64,000 bases of DNA from Bacteroidales bacterium (GCA_015491905.1 WGGC01000031.1:1-64000), one strand, 5' to 3'; numbered from the stretch's first letter, positions 51,747 through 62,217 are shown. Made by a program: numbers and translations. The notes: generated by a model from the sequence alone, not told the origin.

Positions 51747-53144
51747 TTAAATTTTCTTCATGGCAGCAAAATAGCTATTTGTTTCTTTTACTACCACACC
51801 CGATAGCATCAGCAAGGCTATTAAATTAGGAATAGTCATAAAGGTAATTACCATGTCCACAAAATGCCACACAATATCAATTCCCCATATAGAACCAAAG
51901 AAAACAAACAATCCATACATCAAGTAATAAGGTTTAACCGAACGCTCCCCAAACAAATAGTTCGCTGCCCTTGAACCGTAATACGACCAGCTTATCACCG
52001 TCGAAAAGGCAAACATCATCAAACCCCAGGTAATAATATGCTTACCGAAATCCTTTAAACCTATTCCTGCAAGACCGTCATTCATAGCCTGAATGGTCAT
52101 CCCCACACCTTTGATTCCCGAATGCCATGCATCAGTGGTAATTATCATCAAACCTGTCATTGTACAAATAATAAGAGTATCTACAAGTGGTTCCAGCGAT
52201 GCCACAAGGCCTTCACGGGCGGGGAAATCTGTTTTCGCCGCCGCATGAGCAATAGGCGCTGATCCCTGTCCGGCTTCATTGGAAAACAACCCTCGTCTTA
52301 TTCCCCAAATCATAGTCATCATAATGGTAGAACCCACAAAACCGCCTGTCGCTGCCGAACCTGTAAAAGCTCCTTTAAAAATCATGGCAAAAGCAGGTAA
52401 AATATGTCCCGACATATCAATAAGCACAATGGTAGTTGCTATTAAATATGTTATCGCCATCACCGGCACCAGCCGCGCCGTAACATCAGCAATACGTTTT
52501 AAACCTCCCAATATAATCAACAACACCAAACCGGTAAGTACCAATCCAACAATCCATGTCGAAAAACCATAAGTAGTATGCAATGCATCTGCCATACCGT
52601 TAGCCTGCGCCATATTTCCCGTTCCCAGTGAAGCCAGAATGGTAGCAACAGCAAAAATCCATGCCAGCACTTTCGCAAATACAGGCATATTATATATCTT
52701 CCCAATGGCATCACGAATATAATACATCGGCCCGCCCGATACCGTTCCGTCCGAATTAAAAACACGGTATTTATGCGATAACGTACACTCGGCATATTTC
52801 AATATCATTCCCAGAAAACCCGTAACCCACATCCAAAATAATGCTCCGGGACCGCCTAAGTACACCGCCAGTGCCACTCCTACAATATTACCCGTTCCTA
52901 TTGTCCCCGAAAGCGCCGTCGTAAGTGCCTTAAAATGATTCACATCGCCCTCATCTTCCTTCCGGTCGTATTTCCCGGCCACTACCAGCACCGAATGCCA
53001 CAGCTTGGTGACATTCAAAAATTTTAACCTGATAATAAAATAAAGACCTGTCGGAATAAGTAAAAATAAAATCGCATAACCACCGATATAATCGTTATAC
53101 CAGACTATTACGCTGTCAATAGCTTGTAATATATCATTAAACAT
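51747..53144 (-). CDS. Alanine/glycine:cation symporter (AGCS) family protein
   Basis: ALSGTIGTGNIVGVALAVYLGGPGALFWMWVTGFLGM, GGPMYYI, RRGLFSNEAGQGSAPIAHAAA. Confidence 0.95.
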   Translation of the reverse strand: MFNDILQAIDSVIVWYNDYIGGYAILFLLIPTGLYFIIRLKFLNVTKLWHSVLVVAGKYDRKEDEGDVNHFKALTTALSGTIGTGNIVGVALAVYLGGPGALFWMWVTGFLGMILKYAECTLSHKYRVFNSDGTVSGGPMYYIRDAIGKIYNMPVFAKVLAWIFAVATILASLGTGNMAQANGMADALHTTYGFSTWIVGLVLTGLVLLIILGGLKRIADVTARLVPVMAITYLIATTIVLIDMSGHILPAFAMIFKGAFTGSAATGGFVGSTIMMTMIWGIRRGLFSNEAGQGSAPIAHAAAKTDFPAREGLVASLEPLVDTLIICTMTGLMIITTDAWHSGIKGVGMTIQAMNDGLAGIGLKDFGKHIITWGLMMFAFSTVISWSYYGSRAANYLFGERSVKPYYLMYGLFVFFGSIWGIDIVWHFVDMVITFMTIPNLIALLMLSGVVVKETNSYFAAMKKI

Positions 53145-53210
53145 AAACGTGTGTTGGAAAAAGATACAAATATGGAAAAATTCTTTTAACCATACAAATT
53201 ACTGTTTTTT

Positions 53211-53370
53211 GGGCGCCACCCGTCCAAAAACGGGTCGGGCTGTACACTGCAAGTCCACGTCCAAAAAGCCGGGTGCGGCTAACCGTTTTTGGTGGCTCCT
53301 AAAGTCGCCCCACCTCCGGCAGCCTGCCACGGCTTTTGGCCTGCGGGCTTTCCGCTTCCATCCCTGGCGC
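53211..53370 (-). repeat. GC-rich structured element E2 (same family as 62629-62776)
   Basis: Minus strand GGAAGCGGAAAGCCCGCAGGCCAAAAGCC...GCTGCCGGAGGTGGGGCGACTTTAGGAGCCACC...ACGGTTAGCCG...GGCTTTTTGG...GGACTTGCAG, collinear with E3. Confidence 0.8.
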
Positions 53371-53399
53371 AGAAAAAAAGAAAAATAAAGGATGAAACG

Positions 53400-53487
53400 A
53401 CCATAATTGAATAATTATTAAATCACATTCACCCTGTGAAATTTTTGGTATTTCACAGGGTAAGGTAAATGATTATTCAATTATGGT
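53400..53487. repeat. Fold-back element, copy B (family with 19600-19686)
   Basis: ACCATAATTGAATAATTATT ... AATGATTATTCAATTATGGT outer arms; inner ACCCTGTGAAAT / ATTTCACAGGGT; reverse complement of the core matches copy A over about 50 bp. Confidence 0.85.
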
Positions 53488-53759
53488 AAGCGCCATAGAT
53501 GAAGGAATTTTTATTTTCTTTATTATCAGTAAAATAAAGAATTTTAAACATATAATAACTATATTAAAAATAAAGATTTTTATAATTGTTTTTATGTTAT
53601 TTTTTTTATTTTTACAAATTTAAACCTATAAAATTGTGCTTTACAATTTTTTAATTAAAGTTATAAATAAAAACAGAATAACTTATTTATAACTTTATTA
53701 TTTTATGAATACCATTATTAAAATACTATTTTAATTTTTATGTAACTTAAACGCTTAAA

Positions 53760-56657
53760 ATGCCGATTATTAGAAATACAACTACAGCTCTTTTATTTTT
53801 AATTATTTCTCTTATTCTGGTAGCCGGTATTAACTGGTATGCCATCGAAAATGTTAGCACTTTAATGAATAAGGAAAAATGGGTAAGTCATACCCGTGAG
53901 GTAATGCAAAAAACTGAAATAGCAGAAAAACTAACTGCACGTATGAATACAGGTTATACAGGTTATTTATTAACCAATAACAAAAAGTATTTAACCCCTT
54001 TTATAGAAAACATTCCGGCACTGAAAATTGCAATTGCCAATCTTAAAACGATTACCTCTGATAATCCTCAACAGAAAAAAAACATAGAAAAACTTAGCAA
54101 ACTAATTAAAAAACTTACTGCCTATGCCAATAATCTTATAAACATCTATGATGAAAAAGGGATACAAAATGCTAAAGTTCTTATAAACAGTAATATTGAA
54201 AAAAATATTTTGAAAGATATACAGCAACAGTTTTTTATTATTGAACAAGAAGAAAACCGGTTACTTGCCGACAGGGCAGAGATAGTAAGACAAAAAGCTC
54301 GTTTGGTGTATTGGATTCAGATTATAGGCACATTATTGATATTTATTTTACTGCTGCTGGCTTACCGGCTAATGAAAAGAGAACTGATACGCAGAATAAA
54401 AGCCCAAAAAGAAACCATACATACTGCCGAAGAGCTGGACAGGTATTTTTCACTAACTCCGGGATTATCATTAATTTCAGATTTCAATGGCAAAGTGCAT
54501 AAACTAAACTACCGCTGGCAAAAAGAACTGGGATATTCCAAAGAAGAATTGGATACTATCAGATTTTATAAACTTGTTCATCCTGAAGACCGGCAAAAAG
54601 CCGTTGAAGCTGTAAAATCTTTGTTTATCGGAAAAAATGTTAACGATCTTCAAGTACGCATGCTAAATAAAAAAGGAGAAGCTAAATGGTGGGCATGGGC
54701 TGCTGCTGCCGATAGTAAGCGTAAACTAATTTATACTACTGCTCATAATATTCATGAGTTAAAAACCACAAAAGAAAATCTTAGTATGCTAACAGAAAGG
54801 TTTCAGTTAGCTACCCGTATCGGAAAAATTGGAATATGGGATTGGAATCTAAAAACCAATAAACTGATTGTTGACAGTATCCTGAAAGACATATACGGGA
54901 TCGGATCCGAAGAAAAAAACCTTACCTTGTTTTGGACTGAAAGACTACATCCGGAAGACCGGAAATATATGCAACAAAAAATAAGAGAAAGCATCTCTAA
55001 ACATACAGAATTTAATGAAACCTTCCGCATTATACATCCTGTTAAAGGAATAAAATATATCCAAACCATAGGAAAAGTCTTTTATGGTGAAAACGGTAAG
55101 CCACAACGGATGTTGGGAGTTAACTGGGATATTACCGAAAAAATAAAAACAGAAAGAGAGTTAAAGAAAGTCAAAGAAAAAGCAGAAGAAGCCACAAGGG
55201 CAAAAAGCCTGTTTCTTGCCAATATGAGCCATGAAATAAGAACTCCTATGAACGCTGTTTTAGGTTATATTGAGGTATTATCACGCAAACTAACAGACCC
55301 CGTTCAAAAAGAATACCTTGCTTCTATGCAGAGCAGTAGCAATGCCTTACTTAATTTAATTAATGATTTACTGGATTTTTCAAAGGCTGAATCAGGAAAA
55401 CTGACACTAAACAAGCAAAGTGCGGATATACGATATATTGTTCATGATATAGAAAGTATTTTCAGGTTAAAAGCCCAACAAAAAAACCTGGAATTTGTGG
55501 TAGAAATTGATAAAAATATTCCGGATAGTATGTTGCTGGATGAACTAAAAGTCCGCCAGATACTATTAAACTTAACATCAAATGCCATTAAGTTCACTGA
55601 TAAAGGATATGTAAAGATAAAAGTAAGTTCACAAAACATCGATTCAAAAAAGGCTGACCTAATCCTGGAAGTAAAAGATACGGGTAAAGGGATACCGGAG
55701 GAACACCATAAAAAGATATTTCAGCTTTTTGAACAGGAAGACAAAGGAATAACACGTAAATATGGCGGAACCGGATTGGGGTTGGCTATTACCATGCAAA
55801 TTGTAAAATTAATGCATGGCAGGGTTATCCTCGACAGTAAAGAAGGATCAGGCAGTACTTTCAGGATAATACTGCCGAATATTTCTATTACCGGTAAAAT
55901 GGATGTTCCTGAAAAATTAAAAGGATTTCATCTTGATAACCTTATTTTCAATCCGGCAACAATACTCATCGTAGACGATACGCCTTCTAACATTGAAGTC
56001 CTTAAAGCAATGCTCGAACCTCAGCCATTTATATTTTTAGAGGCTGCAAATGGAAGAATAGCTTTGGAAATTTTGAAACACAACAAAGTAGATTTTGTAT
56101 TCATGGATATCCGGATGCCTGAAATGGATGGTATTACAGCCATTCACGAAATAAGAAATCATGAAGACTGGTCACATATTCCAATTGTTGCGCTGTCTGC
56201 TTCATCTACTGATTTTGACTCATCACAATTAAAAAAGCATGGATTTAATGATTATGTACGGAAACCTGCCACCGAAAGTGAAATTGCCGGTGTACTGGTG
56301 AAATATCTGAAATACGAAGTTAAAAATCAGGTTAAAAATGAAGAACAACAAGAATTAAGTAAAGAAACAATCAGTAATTTTGATAATATTATATCTGAAA
56401 TCCAAAAAGAAATTATTCCTCTTCAAAAGAATTTACTGGGACTTCGTCCTCGTGCCGAAGTTAAAAATATGGCCATAGCAATTATCGATATTGGCAAAAA
56501 ATTTAAATCTGATGAAATCCTGTTTTATGGAGAAAAGCTTTTAACAGCCAATGAAAACTTCCTTTTCGAAAAAGAAAAAGAACTAATTGAAAAGTTCCCC
56601 GATTTTATTAACAACCTACAATCATTATACAATGAACACAAAAGAAAACAAAAATAA
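53760..56657 (+). CDS. Hybrid sensor histidine kinase/response regulator (CHASE3-like, PAS, HisKA-HATPase, REC)
   Basis: Two N-terminal TMs flanking a CHASE3-like region, PAS repeats, FLANMSHEIRTPMNAVLGY (H-box), YGGTGLGLAI, REC with VFMDIRMPEMDG. Confidence 0.93.
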   Translation: MPIIRNTTTALLFLIISLILVAGINWYAIENVSTLMNKEKWVSHTREVMQKTEIAEKLTARMNTGYTGYLLTNNKKYLTPFIENIPALKIAIANLKTITSDNPQQKKNIEKLSKLIKKLTAYANNLINIYDEKGIQNAKVLINSNIEKNILKDIQQQFFIIEQEENRLLADRAEIVRQKARLVYWIQIIGTLLIFILLLLAYRLMKRELIRRIKAQKETIHTAEELDRYFSLTPGLSLISDFNGKVHKLNYRWQKELGYSKEELDTIRFYKLVHPEDRQKAVEAVKSLFIGKNVNDLQVRMLNKKGEAKWWAWAAAADSKRKLIYTTAHNIHELKTTKENLSMLTERFQLATRIGKIGIWDWNLKTNKLIVDSILKDIYGIGSEEKNLTLFWTERLHPEDRKYMQQKIRESISKHTEFNETFRIIHPVKGIKYIQTIGKVFYGENGKPQRMLGVNWDITEKIKTERELKKVKEKAEEATRAKSLFLANMSHEIRTPMNAVLGYIEVLSRKLTDPVQKEYLASMQSSSNALLNLINDLLDFSKAESGKLTLNKQSADIRYIVHDIESIFRLKAQQKNLEFVVEIDKNIPDSMLLDELKVRQILLNLTSNAIKFTDKGYVKIKVSSQNIDSKKADLILEVKDTGKGIPEEHHKKIFQLFEQEDKGITRKYGGTGLGLAITMQIVKLMHGRVILDSKEGSGSTFRIILPNISITGKMDVPEKLKGFHLDNLIFNPATILIVDDTPSNIEVLKAMLEPQPFIFLEAANGRIALEILKHNKVDFVFMDIRMPEMDGITAIHEIRNHEDWSHIPIVALSASSTDFDSSQLKKHGFNDYVRKPATESEIAGVLVKYLKYEVKNQVKNEEQQELSKETISNFDNIISEIQKEIIPLQKNLLGLRPRAEVKNMAIAIIDIGKKFKSDEILFYGEKLLTANENFLFEKEKELIEKFPDFINNLQSLYNEHKRKQK

Positions 56658-57816
56658 CAGAATACTTATTGTTGACGACAACCCACGTAACGTCGAAGTT
56701 GTTGCCAGTCTGCTCTCTGCCGGTAATTATGACTTTGAATTTGCAGGTACCGGTGAAGAAGGATTACAATGGCTTGATAGAAAATCATTCGATTTAATTT
56801 TAATGGACGTAATGATGCCGGGAATGAATGGTTATGAGACTTGCCGTATTATAAAGAAAAGAGAAGACTACAGCGAAGTTCCGGTAATTTTTCTTACTGC
56901 AAAAACAGATACAGAAAGCCTTTCCAAAGCCTTTGAAGCTGGGGGTGTAGATTATGTATCAAAGCCTTTTCGTCCTGAAGAACTAATGGCAAGAGTGGCC
57001 ACCCATCTGGAACTGAAACAACGCCGCGAAGAGTTAAAACAACTAAATGCTCAGTTGGAAGATAAGGTGAAAGAAAGGACATTAAAATTAGAAGAATCCA
57101 ATAAAAAACTAACTATCGCTTTAAAAGATCTGCAAGAACTTGATCAGGTAAAAACCGACTTTTTACACATGGTAAGTCATGAACTTCGTACCCCGTTAAA
57201 CGGTATTATGGGAGGGATATCCCTGATAAAAGACAGTGAGATTTCGGAAGAAGTAAATGAATATTTTCAGATTTTGGAAGAATCGGGCAAAAGGCTGGAA
57301 GCTTTTTCCATTCAGGCACTAAATATTACTCAATTACAAACTAAAGGATCATCGGCACTAAAACGGGAAAATTTCTCCCTTTCAGACTTTCTAAATTCTT
57401 TTAAGAAAGAATATGCACAAGACAATAAGTTGCCGGCCGGTCAAATAAAAATAAAAAGTAATACTTCCGGAGAAATATTTGCTGATAAGGAGTATGTTAA
57501 AGAAATATTTAAAATTCTACTGGACAACTCTTTTCGCTACGCCGGAAAAGACAAACCAGTAGAAATAGAAATAAATGATGCTGATGATACTGTTAAATGT
57601 ATCATTACTGACCATGGAAAAGGCTTTCCTGATAAAATGCTAAAGCCCAGCATGCTAAATTATACTCCGGGTGTAGAGCATCAGGATAAACGTACCGGTT
57701 TAAATTTGCATTTTTGCACCTTAACTATGCATCTGCACAATGGAAATCTTGAATTATCAAATGTTCAAAATAATGGTGCCAGAGTTATATTAACTTTTCC
57801 AAAGAAAAAAATATAA
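56632..57816 (+). CDS. Response regulator-histidine kinase hybrid (REC, coiled coil, HisKA, HATPase)
   Basis: RILIVDDNPRNVEVV, LILMDVMMPGMNG, FLHMVSHELRTPLNGIMGG, LLDNSFRYAG. Start at MNTKENKNN; overlaps the upstream kinase by 26 nt. Confidence 0.92.
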   Translation: MNTKENKNNRILIVDDNPRNVEVVASLLSAGNYDFEFAGTGEEGLQWLDRKSFDLILMDVMMPGMNGYETCRIIKKREDYSEVPVIFLTAKTDTESLSKAFEAGGVDYVSKPFRPEELMARVATHLELKQRREELKQLNAQLEDKVKERTLKLEESNKKLTIALKDLQELDQVKTDFLHMVSHELRTPLNGIMGGISLIKDSEISEEVNEYFQILEESGKRLEAFSIQALNITQLQTKGSSALKRENFSLSDFLNSFKKEYAQDNKLPAGQIKIKSNTSGEIFADKEYVKEIFKILLDNSFRYAGKDKPVEIEINDADDTVKCIITDHGKGFPDKMLKPSMLNYTPGVEHQDKRTGLNLHFCTLTMHLHNGNLELSNVQNNGARVILTFPKKKI

Positions 57817-58023
57817 TATTTTTAAAATAACAGGCATAAAAATTAATTAAATGTTATTTAATTAGCATATAAAGCACTTTAAAAAACATATTCATAAATT
57901 TTTTATTTCGTTTTGTATTTTATTATAAAATTAATCATAAACCTATAAATTTCAATTGTAACAACTAAAGCATATTATAACATCATAGATCTTATAATAT
58001 GCTAATAATTTAATAAACAGATA

Positions 58024-61000
58024 ATGGATAATAACAGCATCAGTTATAAATACTGGGAAGAAATATTAAATCATCTACCTGTTATAATATTTGAGACAGA
58101 CATAACAAATAAACTCACATATTTAAGTGATAATATTTCTAAAATATTGGGGTACAGTAAAAAAGACTTACTTGGAAAATACGCAATTGAACTATTCCAT
58201 AAGGAAGATCGTGAAAAGCTACTTGAAAATATAAAAAAAAAACTATCAAAAAACAATTCTGAAACATACCATTATCGCATAAAAAGAAAAAACGGAACCT
58301 ATGCAACTGTAATTTTACGTTCAACTGCATTGTGGAAAAACAGAAAACCCACAGGTTTATTGGGAATTGGATTAGACATATCTAAATCCGAAGCATTAAA
58401 AAAAGATTTGGCAGACAGCGAAAATCGTTATAGAAGTTTATTTATCAATGCCGGTATCGGCATTTACCGTACTACCCCCGAAGGTGAAGTTGTAACTGTT
58501 AACCCTGCAATGCTGGAAATATTGGGATATGATTCGGCAGAAGAATTAACAGGGAGAAATTTTATAAAAAAACAAACTGAAGCAGGGTACAATAGAAATG
58601 AATTTAAATCACTGCTGGAAAATGAAGGAGAAATTTCAGGATATGAATCTGTCTGGAAAAGAAAAGACGGAAAGAAAATTTGGATTCGTGAAAATGCAGT
58701 TGCCATTAAAGATAAAACAGGCAAAACATTATTTTATGATGGCACAATAGAAGATATCACTTTTCAGAAGCAAGCTGATTTTTTATTACAAAAACAACAG
58801 CATTTATCACTGATTAGTGAACAAATGGCAAAATTGGGCAGTTGGGAAGAGGATTTAGAAACAGGCACCGTTATTTGGTCGCCGGAAGAATACCGTATCT
58901 TTGAGATACCGCAAGGAACTATCCCGTCAGAAGAATTATTTTTCAGTAAAATTCACCCTGCCGACAAACAGAAATTGATGGTTCGCGAAAAATTACTTTC
59001 CTCAAGGTCAGGAAAAATTGAACTTGAATACCGGATTATTGCAAATGGAAAGGTAAAATGGATTCGTTCTATTATGGACAGTCACCGAAATAAAAAAGGG
59101 AAAGTTTCTGTTTTATTTGGTGTGGATATGGACATAACCCGGCAGAAAGAACAGGAAGAGCAGTTAATGAGACAAAAAAACTTACTGGAACAAGCACAGG
59201 AGATAGGTAAAATTGGCAGCTGGGAACTTGATATTAAAACAAATAAAGTTTATGCTTCCCCTCAGCTTGCAAGTATGTATGGAGTTAAAATAAAAGATAA
59301 TTATAGTTTAGAAGATTTTACCAAACAAATATATCCGGCTGATATTAAAGACAGAGGCATTGCACGTGGTAAGTGGGACGTACTAAAAAAAGGGACATTT
59401 GACAGCACCTACCGTATTGTAATCAATAATAATATAAAATGGATTAATGCAAAAGGGAAAGTTTTATATAGTGATACCGGCGAACCTTTAAAAATAATTG
59501 CAGCTGTTCAGGATATTACCAGGCAAAAACAAAACGAAGAAGACCTGAAAAATCTGGAACGCCAAAAAACAGCTCTCTTAAATGCAATTCCTGATATGAT
59601 ACTTTTAGTAGACAAAGAAGGAATTATTTTAGATTATATAGAAGGAAAAGATGTAAAGGAGAAAAGGGGAAAAGCTATCATAGGAAAAAAACTGATAGAG
59701 ATATACCCCTATAATGAAGCACGGAGACGACAAGCTATATTACAAGAATCTATTACTAAAGGAGTTATTTTATCTGAGATTCTTACCATGCAATTTAAAG
59801 AAAACACCAGACACTTTGAAGTAAACATTAGTCCTGTAGATGATAATAAAGCCGTAGTATCCGTTAGAGACGTAACCGTTAAAGAAGATACACACCGGGA
59901 AATACTCAAATACAATGAACAATTAATGGTTTACGCCAAAGCTTTGGAAGAGAGTCCGGTATCGATAGTTATTACTGATGCTAATGCTACTATAGAATAT
60001 GTTAACAAACATATCACAAAAAATTCCGGTTATTCAGCTGAAGAATTAATTGGAAAACATACCCGCATTTTTAAATCCGGTTATTATGATAATAACTTTT
60101 ATGCAGAATTATGGGAAACCTTACTGTCAGGGAAAATATGGAAAGGAGAATTTTTAAATAAGAAAAAAAACGGAGAATTATATTGGGAGTCTGCTTTAAT
60201 ATCGCCAATAAAAAATAAATCCGGGAATATAATACATTTCGTTGCTGTAAAAGAAGATATTACCAGACGCAAAAAAGAATACCGGTTATTACAGGAAAGA
60301 GCTGCCATTGTTAATTCTTCCAATGCAATAATATTAAGTAAAGACCTTAATGGTATAATTACCAGCTGGAACCGGGGAGCAGAAAAAGTATTTGGTTATA
60401 AAGAGGAAGAAATGATAGGAATGCCAGTCAATATCATTATGCCGCCTTCTTTAAAAAAAGAATTAAATGAATTTACAAAAAGCATAGTAGAAGGTAAAAT
60501 TATAGAAGATTTTCAAACCAAAAGAATTTGTAAAAATGGAAAAGAAGTAGATGTATCACTTAATCTTTCCGGAGTTAAAAATGAAAAAGGAGAGCTCACG
60601 GGTATTGCCTATGTAGGGCACGACATAACAAAACAAAAACAACTTGAAAAAGAAATTACTGCCGCTAAAGAGAAAGCGGAAGAATCTACCCGTATTAAAA
60701 GTTTATTTCTTGCCAATATAAGTCATGAAATACGTACTCCTTTAAATGCTATATTAGGATTTTCAGATATTTTATCCAAACGATTGAAAGATCCTGTAGA
60801 AAGAGATTATGTAAATTCAATGCAAAGCAGCGGAAAAGCACTGTTAAGTCTTGTTAACGACTTACTGGACCTTTCAAAGGCAGAAGCTGGAAAAATGGAA
60901 TTAAACTGGCAAACCACCGACATACGTTTTTTAGTATACGATATAGAAAGTATCTTCAGACTAAAAGCAAACCGGAAACAATTAGATTTCAAAATCATTA

Positions 61001-62127
61001 TTGATAAAGATATTCCCAAAGATTTGTTTATTGACGAATTGAAAATAAGACAGATTTTATTAAATTTAACCTCCAATGCTATAAAATTTACAGAAAAAGG
61101 GTTTGTTAAAATAACAGTAAAAGCAATAAACATTGAAGAAGACACTACCGATTTAATCCTTGAAGTTAAAGACAGCGGAAAAGGTATCCCATCACAATAC
61201 CACAAAAAGATATTTAATCTTTTTGAACAAGAAGATGAAGAAATAAGTACCCGTTATGGAGGTACCGGGCTTGGATTATCGATAACCAATCAGATAGTTA
61301 CGCAAATGCATGGAAAAATTGAATTGGAAAGTGAAGAAGGAAAAGGCAGTACCTTCAGGGTGATACTACCAAATATTTCAATGACAGGAGAAAAGCCGGT
61401 AAAAAAAACTTTTGAAAAAGAAGTAGAAGCTCCAATAGTTTACAAACCTGCTACTATTTTGATAGTAGATGATACAGAAAATAATCGTAAGGTATTACGA
61501 GGATTTCTGGAAGATTTTCCATTTACCATTTTTGAAGCTGAGGATGGTAACATAGCACTTAAAAAGCTATCTGAAAACAAACCAGACCTTGTTTTTATGG
61601 ATATTCGCATGCCTGGGATGGATGGAATTACTGCTGTAAAAAAGATTAGGGAAAATGAGGAATGGTCACATTTACCGGTAGTAGCACTCACAGCATCTTC
61701 AAGTGAATATGAAGGAAGAAAACTAAAAGACAAAGGATTTACTGCCTATTTAAGAAAGCCCGCTTCTCCCAAACAAATTGAAAAAACACTACAGGAATTC
61801 CTGCCATTTTCAACAAAAACCGAAAAAAAACCCGCTCCGTTGACAGCTAAAACAAAGGAAAATATTGAAGCAATATACATTACTTTACAAGAAAAGGTGA
61901 TCCCACTGCAAAAAGAATTGTTGGGAATAAAACCCCGCCGGCAGGTGAATGAATTAGCCCGGATTATTATTAAAATTGGGAAATCGTTATCTTCTGAAGA
62001 AGTAAAACGGTATGGCGAGAAACTATTATCAGCCAATACCAATTTTCAGATAACCAAAGAAAAGGAATTGATAGATAACCTGCCATTTTGGATAGAACAG
62101 TTAAAGAAAAGAGCACAGGAAGATTAA
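58024..62127 (+). CDS. Multi-PAS hybrid sensor histidine kinase/response regulator (1367 aa)
   Basis: About seven PAS/PAC-like repeats, FLANISHEIRTPLNAILGFS, YGGTGLGLSI, REC with LVFMDIRMPGMDG. Confidence 0.93.
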   Translation: MDNNSISYKYWEEILNHLPVIIFETDITNKLTYLSDNISKILGYSKKDLLGKYAIELFHKEDREKLLENIKKKLSKNNSETYHYRIKRKNGTYATVILRSTALWKNRKPTGLLGIGLDISKSEALKKDLADSENRYRSLFINAGIGIYRTTPEGEVVTVNPAMLEILGYDSAEELTGRNFIKKQTEAGYNRNEFKSLLENEGEISGYESVWKRKDGKKIWIRENAVAIKDKTGKTLFYDGTIEDITFQKQADFLLQKQQHLSLISEQMAKLGSWEEDLETGTVIWSPEEYRIFEIPQGTIPSEELFFSKIHPADKQKLMVREKLLSSRSGKIELEYRIIANGKVKWIRSIMDSHRNKKGKVSVLFGVDMDITRQKEQEEQLMRQKNLLEQAQEIGKIGSWELDIKTNKVYASPQLASMYGVKIKDNYSLEDFTKQIYPADIKDRGIARGKWDVLKKGTFDSTYRIVINNNIKWINAKGKVLYSDTGEPLKIIAAVQDITRQKQNEEDLKNLERQKTALLNAIPDMILLVDKEGIILDYIEGKDVKEKRGKAIIGKKLIEIYPYNEARRRQAILQESITKGVILSEILTMQFKENTRHFEVNISPVDDNKAVVSVRDVTVKEDTHREILKYNEQLMVYAKALEESPVSIVITDANATIEYVNKHITKNSGYSAEELIGKHTRIFKSGYYDNNFYAELWETLLSGKIWKGEFLNKKKNGELYWESALISPIKNKSGNIIHFVAVKEDITRRKKEYRLLQERAAIVNSSNAIILSKDLNGIITSWNRGAEKVFGYKEEEMIGMPVNIIMPPSLKKELNEFTKSIVEGKIIEDFQTKRICKNGKEVDVSLNLSGVKNEKGELTGIAYVGHDITKQKQLEKEITAAKEKAEESTRIKSLFLANISHEIRTPLNAILGFSDILSKRLKDPVERDYVNSMQSSGKALLSLVNDLLDLSKAEAGKMELNWQTTDIRFLVYDIESIFRLKANRKQLDFKIIIDKDIPKDLFIDELKIRQILLNLTSNAIKFTEKGFVKITVKAINIEEDTTDLILEVKDSGKGIPSQYHKKIFNLFEQEDEEISTRYGGTGLGLSITNQIVTQMHGKIELESEEGKGSTFRVILPNISMTGEKPVKKTFEKEVEAPIVYKPATILIVDDTENNRKVLRGFLEDFPFTIFEAEDGNIALKKLSENKPDLVFMDIRMPGMDGITAVKKIRENEEWSHLPVVALTASSSEYEGRKLKDKGFTAYLRKPASPKQIEKTLQEFLPFSTKTEKKPAPLTAKTKENIEAIYITLQEKVIPLQKELLGIKPRRQVNELARIIIKIGKSLSSEEVKRYGEKLLSANTNFQITKEKELIDNLPFWIEQLKKRAQED

Positions 62128-62217
62128 TTTATTTGAAAAAAAGTCATAACCCGGATAAAAAAGCCTGAAAAATGCAATTTTATTGCTTTTTGCAACAATG
62201 TTGCAACACATGAAAAC

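Noticed and set aside
53211-53370. Glycine or other amino-acid riboswitch for the AGCS symporter
   Set aside because: Location and orientation would fit a leader. However, the same element occurs at E3, at the 3' side of an oppositely oriented thioesterase gene, and I see no glycine-riboswitch-like core.
53149-53388. 79 aa plus-strand ORF covering element E2
   Set aside because: This is an incidental ORF through a structured repeat. The homologous E3 does not preserve a corresponding reading frame in the ORF track.
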